Positions 59,802 to 64,000 of a stretch of DNA of 64,000 nt are shown here, piece by piece. Positions within the stretch are counted from its first letter, which is position 1; each line of letters begins with the position of its first letter. The notes beneath the pieces are model-generated. The model worked only from the letters and a program-made list of their open reading frames with translations, made no database searches and was not told the DNA's origin. Source of the DNA: Novosphingobium sp. ZN18A2 (GTDB lineage: Bacteria; Pseudomonadota; Alphaproteobacteria; Sphingomonadales; Sphingomonadaceae); NCBI RefSeq assembly GCF_036784765.1, contig NZ_CP136651.1, positions 1,674,001-1,738,000 on the forward strand. Direction: 5' to 3'. A program made the position numbers and the translations under genes.

Positions 59802-60845
59802 TCAGTGCATCAGCAGCACGCCGCCAAGCACGACGGCGAGCATCACCAGTGTTTCGATGACGATCAGCACGAACGGGCGCCAGCCCACTTCGAGCACGCT
59901 CTTGAGGTCGGTCTTCACGCCGATCGCGGTGATCGCGATGACAAGGAAATAGTGCGACGCGGTTGTGCCCCACAGCGTCAGTTCCTTGGGCACGACCGCC
60001 GCACTGTTGAGTGCCGCGAAGACGAAGAATGCCACCAGGAATCCCGGAATGTACGAAACTTTCTGCCCGGACGCGTGCTGTTGCTGACCGCGCCCCAGCC
60101 AGAAGAACACGCCCATCACGATCGGCAGCAGCATCGCCACGCGCACAAGCTTCACGAAGGTGGCAAGCGTTCCGACTTCGGGCGAGATCGCGTTGCCGGC
60201 CGCAACGACCTGCGCAACGTCGTGGATCGTGCCGCCAAGGATCACGCCCATGTCCTGCGGGGTGAGGTTCAGCGCGGTGACCAGCAGGGGATAGAAAATC
60301 ATCGCGATCGTCGCCATTAGCGTGACGACCGCGATAACCACGGCCAGCGACCGTTCGCTTTCCTTGTCCTGCGGCAGGACGCTGGACACCGCGGCTGCGG
60401 CCGATGCGCCGCAAACCGATACCGAACCGCCCGAAAGCGCCCCGAATTCGCGGCTGAGGCCCAGCGCCCGCGCGCCGAGCGCACCCGTCACCATCGTCAC
60501 CGCCATCGCGCCGATCACCAGCAACAGCGGCGAAAGGCCGATGGAGATGATATCGGCCAGCGCGATCTTCAGCCCCAGCAGGGCAACGCCGTAACGCAGG
60601 ACATTGCGCGCCGACCAGTTGATGCCGGGCCGGATCTTTTCCAGATCGTAGGTGAAGTGGATGGCAAGCCCGATCAGCAAGGCGATCAGCATCGGCGGCG
60701 CGCCATAGTGCTGGCTGATCGCTTCTGAACAGATGCCGCCGACAGCGGCGATCAGCACGCCCGGATAATTCGTGGCAAGCCAGCCGCCCCATGCGGCCGG
60801 GTTGCGCTTGCCGGGCGATGCACTGCCCGGAGTGGCGGACGTCAT
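59802..60845 (-). CDS. YeiH-family membrane protein (putative sulfate exporter)
   Basis: A 347-aa protein with about ten membrane helices. NVLRYGVALLGLKIALADI near residue 85, GSVSVCGASAAAAVSSVL near 140-157 and GGTIHDVAQVVAAG near 210 are the conserved glycine-rich and HDVAQV motifs of the YeiH/PF03601 family. Members beside sulfonate or sulfite genes are called sulfate exporters, though few have been tested. Its place between the FadL channel gene and the sulfite dehydrogenase supports export of a sulfur oxyanion to the periplasm. Confidence 0.9.
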   Translation of the reverse strand: MTSATPGSASPGKRNPAAWGGWLATNYPGVLIAAVGGICSEAISQHYGAPPMLIALLIGLAIHFTYDLEKIRPGINWSARNVLRYGVALLGLKIALADIISIGLSPLLLVIGAMAVTMVTGALGARALGLSREFGALSGGSVSVCGASAAAAVSSVLPQDKESERSLAVVIAVVTLMATIAMIFYPLLVTALNLTPQDMGVILGGTIHDVAQVVAAGNAISPEVGTLATFVKLVRVAMLLPIVMGVFFWLGRGQQQHASGQKVSYIPGFLVAFFVFAALNSAAVVPKELTLWGTTASHYFLVIAITAIGVKTDLKSVLEVGWRPFVLIVIETLVMLAVVLGGVLLMH

Positions 60846-60898
60846 CGGATATTTCCCCCCGTGGTATCCCCGTCAAAGTTCCGAAGGCGTCCCACCGC

Positions 60899-62206
60899 TC
60901 AGAACTTGTGCGACCAGCCGATGCCCAGTTCGTACTGGTGCATTTTCAGCTGGATCAGGTGGCCCGGATTTGGGCCGGCGGGGGTTACTTCAAATCCGTT
61001 CGTCGTCGAATCCGGCGAGAAGACGAAGGCGAGGTTGATCGCGCTGCGCTCACCCGTCGCGAAGCCGAGCCCTGCGGTATAGTGCTGGTCCGAAACGCCC
61101 GGGGCGAGGATGTTGATCGTCGCGTCGCTGGACGGAACCGGGTTGTCGTTGAACGCCATGCCGGCGCGCAGCGTCAGCCGTTGCGACGGGCGCACGACCA
61201 GACCGAACTTGTATTCGTTGGTGTCCTTCCAGCCGAAGCCGGGGCCGCCGACAGAACCGAACTGCGCGGGTGTAAGCGACGAGTTCGAAACCGCCGGGAC
61301 ATCCGAATAGTTGATGCGGCGGTAATCGGCCATGAACGTGACCATCGGCGTGGGCGAGATGGACAGGCCCACCGTGTAGTTCGACGGAATGTCGAAATCG
61401 CCGCCGTTTTCGAACAGGCCGGCATATTTCTTGAACCGGCTCATGTTCATCTTGGTCTGGTACGACGCGCCCAGCTTGATCGCTGGCGTGATCTTGACCA
61501 GTGCGCCCACGCGCACGCCGAAGCCCGAAGAGGTGCTGTTGCCGTTGTTGGTCAGCTTGGTGGGATCGACGGTCAGCGGATTGCCGCTCATGTCATATGA
61601 AAACGCGGCGAGGCCGGCGGCGTGGAATATCTGCATTCCGAAAACGGGCGCGACGCCGACGGTCAGGTGATCTCCGAACTTGCGCGCATAACCGACCGAA
61701 ACGAAAGCCTGGATCAGGTTGACCCCGGTTCCGCCGCCGCAGAATACGCCGGTGGATGCGGGAAGGGGTGGAGAGACACAGGCCGGGTTGGGCGTTTCAC
61801 CGTAATTGGTGTTGAGCCCGCCATTGCCGAACACGGCAACACCGATGGCCGAATTGTCGTCAAGCTTCCACGAAGCCGCCGCGCTGGGCAAGATGAAGTA
61901 CTTGCTGCCGCTCTTCACAGTGCCGCTTGGCGTGAAGCCGGGATCGCCCGAACCGGTGAATTGGCGGCGCGGCATGAACAGCGACGCGCCGATTTCCACC
62001 TGGCTGTCGATTTCCGCGATGCCCGCCGGGTTCACGCCAAGCGTCAGCGGCGTTTCCGGATTGGCGACGCCTGCACCGGCCTGTCCCTTGTCGGTTATGC
62101 TGATGCCGTTGAGGAAATATCCGTCCGTCGCATGCGCCGCCGCCGGGGCGAGCACGGTCGCCGCGGCCGTGGCGAACAACCATGCGCCCTTCTTGAATCG
62201 AACCAT
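60899..62206 (-). CDS. OmpP1/FadL-family outer-membrane channel
   Basis: A 435-aa precursor with a signal peptide (FATAAATVLAPAAAHA). The mature N-terminus TDGYFLNGISITDKGQAGAGVANPET is the FadL hatch, LTLGVNPAGIAEID follows, and 14 beta strands lead to the terminal Phe of GIGWSHKF. FadL proteins let hydrophobic compounds enter through the outer membrane. Here it is embedded in a sulfur operon, suggesting a hydrophobic sulfur compound (inference). AAGGG ribosome site. Confidence 0.92.
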   Translation of the reverse strand: MVRFKKGAWLFATAAATVLAPAAAHATDGYFLNGISITDKGQAGAGVANPETPLTLGVNPAGIAEIDSQVEIGASLFMPRRQFTGSGDPGFTPSGTVKSGSKYFILPSAAASWKLDDNSAIGVAVFGNGGLNTNYGETPNPACVSPPLPASTGVFCGGGTGVNLIQAFVSVGYARKFGDHLTVGVAPVFGMQIFHAAGLAAFSYDMSGNPLTVDPTKLTNNGNSTSSGFGVRVGALVKITPAIKLGASYQTKMNMSRFKKYAGLFENGGDFDIPSNYTVGLSISPTPMVTFMADYRRINYSDVPAVSNSSLTPAQFGSVGGPGFGWKDTNEYKFGLVVRPSQRLTLRAGMAFNDNPVPSSDATINILAPGVSDQHYTAGLGFATGERSAINLAFVFSPDSTTNGFEVTPAGPNPGHLIQLKMHQYELGIGWSHKF

Positions 62207-62330
62207 AATAACGCCCTTTCACATATTTGCTTTTTCGGGGTTTCCTTGCGCGGCGCTTCTCCAGCGCGCCATGCATGGTCCTTGTCGCGCCCTCTCCCAA
62301 AGGCGTGAAGGCTGGTCGGGCCGCCTGGTG

Positions 62331-62558
62331 TCAGGCGACCCGTTCTATGATGAACCGATAGACGTTTCCGTCCTGTCCCTGTTCGACCATCTTGTTGCCC
62401 GTGGTGCGGCAGAAGGCTTCGAAATCCTTCACGGAACCCGGATCGGTCGCAAGGATTTCAAGCTGCTTGCCGTTGTCCATCGCGGCCAGCGCCTTCTTGG
62501 CCTTGAGGATGGGAAGCGGGCAGTTCAGCCCCTTTGCGTCCAGGGTGTCATCGGCCAT
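62331..62558 (-). CDS. tusA: TusA-family sulfurtransferase
   Basis: A 75-aa TusA-fold protein with the sulfur-carrying Cys13 in GLNCPLPILKAKKAL and the C-terminal strand NVYRFIIERV. It passes sulfane sulfur between cytoplasmic partners. The neighbouring DsrE2-like protein is a typical partner, as in sulfur-oxidising bacteria. GAAAGGAAATG is the ribosome site. It is 41 bases downstream of the DsrE2-like gene. Confidence 0.93.
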   Translation of the reverse strand: MADDTLDAKGLNCPLPILKAKKALAAMDNGKQLEILATDPGSVKDFEAFCRTTGNKMVEQGQDGNVYRFIIERVA

Positions 62559-62599
62559 TTGGCATTTCCTTTCAGGGCAGTTTCAACCGCGCCGGGCGG

Positions 62600-63100
62600 T
62601 CAGATATAAAGGTTGATGTCCGAGGTCAGCGCTCGTTCCATATAGGTCGCTGCCCCCGCGTACTCGATGTCGTCGATCATGTCGGAGTTCTTGTATTCGA
62701 ACAGGTCCATGGTCATCTGGCAGGCGATCAGGTTCACGTCGGAAAGCTGCGCCGCTTCGCGCAGATCCTCGATAGAGGCGACACCTTTCTTCTTGATCAT
62801 GTCCTTCATCATGCCGGTTGCAAGACCGGTCATCCCCGGCAGCATGCCGATGATGTTGGGCATCTTCATGTGGCCGCCCATCATGGGCATTTCCATCGCC
62901 GTGTTGCCCAGAGGATTGACGGTGAGGTCGAGATCCTTCTTGAGCAGGCCCAGCCCGTAGAACGTGAAGAACATGGTCACGTTCACGTCCATCGCCGCGG
63001 CGGTGGTGGCAAGAATGAACGGTGGATACGCCCAGTCGAGCGTGCCCTTCGTGACGATAATCGTCATGGACTTTCCGTTAGGAAGTTCGGCATCTGCCAT
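62600..63100 (-). CDS. DsrE2/DsrF/DrsH-like sulfur-relay protein
   Basis: A 166-aa protein of the DsrE2 (peroxiredoxin-annotated) type: MTIIVTKGTLDWAYPPFILATTAA, VTMFFTFYGLGLLKK near 41-55 and the conserved Cys127 in NLIACQMTMDLF. A Met/Gly-rich loop (residues 69-99) is expected for this branch, which may contact the membrane. It should accept or hand over sulfane sulfur with TusA. ATG 63100 with GGGAGA; a longer frame to 63181 is non-coding-like. First gene of the operon. Confidence 0.92.
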   Translation of the reverse strand: MADAELPNGKSMTIIVTKGTLDWAYPPFILATTAAAMDVNVTMFFTFYGLGLLKKDLDLTVNPLGNTAMEMPMMGGHMKMPNIIGMLPGMTGLATGMMKDMIKKKGVASIEDLREAAQLSDVNLIACQMTMDLFEYKNSDMIDDIEYAGAATYMERALTSDINLYI

Positions 63101-63174
63101 CGGTAATCTCCCAGCTTCAGGCGCCGGTTTTGGCCCTGGCGCACCCTTCCTCACAGGGTTTCCACCCTTTGCTA

Positions 63175-63204
63175 TATACAAACCGCTTCCGCGTTCATGC
63201 GCAA
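63175..63204 (-). promoter_or_regulatory. Candidate promoter of the sulfur operon
   Basis: On the minus strand TTGCGC (63199-63204), an 18-base spacer and TGTATA (63175-63180) lie 75 bases upstream of the DsrE2-like start. A small hairpin AGGGT-TTCC-ACCCT (63155-63168) falls in the resulting leader. Confidence 0.35.
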
Positions 63205-63251
63205 GTGCTTATTTAGAGGGTATGCAATAACGTATTCGGGAGGACGCTACA

Positions 63252-64000
63252 TTGACCGTGCGCAAAGCGGTTTTCATTGATCATCCGGTCTTTTCCTCCG
63301 CCGCGTGGGGCACGATGCACCCGCTCGCCTTTGCCCGGCAGGCCAACGTGCGCAGGCTTGCGAGCGCGATGGGGTGGCTCGAATCCGAATCGGTTGTGAA
63401 TGCCGACCTGCCGAGCCGCGACACCTTGCTGCGCTTTCATGACGCCGATTATGTAAACGCACTGGACATGGCGGTGAGCACCGGGAAGGTCAGCGCCGAA
63501 GCGCGCGCACGCTATGATTTCGGAACGATGGAAAACCCGATCTTTCCGGCGCTGTTCACGCGGGCGTCGGCAACGGTGGGCGGTTCCATCGCCGCGGCGC
63601 GGGCGGCGCTGGGTGGCGCGGTGGCCTTTCATCCGGCAGGCGGCACGCACCACGGCAAGCGCGACCGGGCGAGCGGGTTCTGCTATTTCAATGATCCGGC
63701 TTTCGCGATCGCGACCCTGCTCGACGCCGACGTGGGAACGGTGCTCTATCTCGATATCGACGCGCACCACGGCGACGGGGTGGAGGGGCTTTTTGCCGGC
63801 CACCCGGATGTTCGCACCGTTTCGATCCATGAGGAAGGACGTTGGCCGCACAGCGGATTGCCCGATTCCGATTCGGCCATAAACGCGCTTAACATCGCCG
63901 TGCCGCGCGGGTTGAACGACAGCGAAATGGACTGGCTCATCGAAGGCCCCATTGCCGATCATGCGCGGCGGATCGCCCCTGCGGCCATCGTGATCACCGC
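63252..64000 (+). CDS. Histone-deacetylase-family protein, cut by window edge
   Basis: The first 249 codons of an HDAC/AcuC-type zinc amidohydrolase. The active-site histidine pair is in AFHPAGGTHHGKRD near residue 133 and the zinc ligands in YLDIDAHHGDG near 168-175. TTG at 63252 lies eight bases after GGGAGG; GTG at 63258 is an alternative. Bacterial relatives deacetylate acetyl-CoA synthetase lysines or acetylpolyamines; the substrate here is unknown. It is divergent from the sulfur operon. Confidence 0.9.
   Translation, partial: MTVRKAVFIDHPVFSSAAWGTMHPLAFARQANVRRLASAMGWLESESVVNADLPSRDTLLRFHDADYVNALDMAVSTGKVSAEARARYDFGTMENPIFPALFTRASATVGGSIAAARAALGGAVAFHPAGGTHHGKRDRASGFCYFNDPAFAIATLLDADVGTVLYLDIDAHHGDGVEGLFAGHPDVRTVSIHEEGRWPHSGLPDSDSAINALNIAVPRGLNDSEMDWLIEGPIADHARRIAPAAIVIT

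Noticed and set aside
59755..60876. Possible fusion of the sulfite dehydrogenase with an upstream domain
   Set aside because: The frame is open, but its extra 374 residues are out-of-frame translation of the YeiH gene; the Tat signal at 59754 marks the real start.
1..64000. tRNA, rRNA, CRISPR arrays, insertion sequences and prophage genes
   Set aside because: Gaps were read for tRNA-like TTC loops, repeat-spacer patterns and transposase or integrase motifs; none was convincing.

Overview
The window is 64 kb of high-GC, tightly packed DNA. It reads as a chromosomal segment of an alphaproteobacterium of the Sphingomonadales, probably a Novosphingobium/Sphingomonas-type strain. The evidence is two large TonB-dependent receptors, DUF4402 secreted proteins, an IF-1 with a short basic tail, many ATGA/GTGA overlaps, and acyl-CoA catabolic operons carrying APH-like kinases. 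I see no rRNA, tRNA, insertion sequence, CRISPR array, phage or plasmid gene. The assignment to a genus is inference.

Layout. 1-12.6 kb: an acyl-CoA catabolism block. A divergent acyl-CoA synthetase (cut by the window edge) faces a plus-strand operon of cyclase-family hydrolase, APH-like kinase, DUF6285 protein, acyl-CoA synthetase, second APH-like kinase, enoyl-CoA hydratase, alpha/beta hydrolase and NUDIX hydrolase. A PRISE-like reductase and a TonB-dependent receptor follow on the minus strand. 12.9-17.8 kb: a DUF3604 / parvulin / HupE-like minus-strand operon with a divergent LysR regulator. 17.8-25.5 kb: a chaperone-usher-like surface-fibre locus, with usher and PapD-like chaperone on the minus strand and four DUF4402-type subunits on the plus strand. 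25.6-29.7 kb: translation genes (ABC-F, RoxA-type ribosomal oxygenase, RluE, IF-1). 30-40.2 kb: DUF885 peptidase, a FecI/FecR/receptor surface-signalling trio, MlaA, a formylglycine-generating enzyme with both catalytic cysteines, and an M1 peptidase. 40.3-45.3 kb: a MarR-headed AaeAB-like efflux operon with its own outer-membrane channel. 45.3-53 kb: an unrecognised 500-aa protein, a ThDP enzyme plus FMN 2-hydroxyacid dehydrogenase pair, and a MarR-EmrA-EmrB operon. 53.1-56.2 kb: two different acyl-CoA dehydrogenases and a short-chain dehydrogenase. 56.2-63.1 kb: a minus-strand sulfur operon (DsrE2-like, TusA, FadL-type channel, YeiH-type exporter, SorA-type sulfite dehydrogenase, cytochrome c lipoprotein, Tat-exported DsrE-like protein, periplasmic binding protein). 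63.25 kb to the end: a truncated histone-deacetylase-family gene.

How they work together. The acyl-CoA blocks look like peripheral pathways for hydrophobic carboxylic acids: uptake through receptors, CoA activation, dehydrogenation, hydration and hydrolysis. The fibre locus has the parts of donor-strand assembly (chaperone, usher, subunits with an N-terminal strand) but uses DUF4402 subunits. The sulfur operon has parts for uptake of a hydrophobic substrate, cytoplasmic sulfane-sulfur relay, anion export and periplasmic sulfite oxidation. These last two loci are the best candidates for poorly described systems. All functional statements rest on motif and family recognition by eye; no database search was run.
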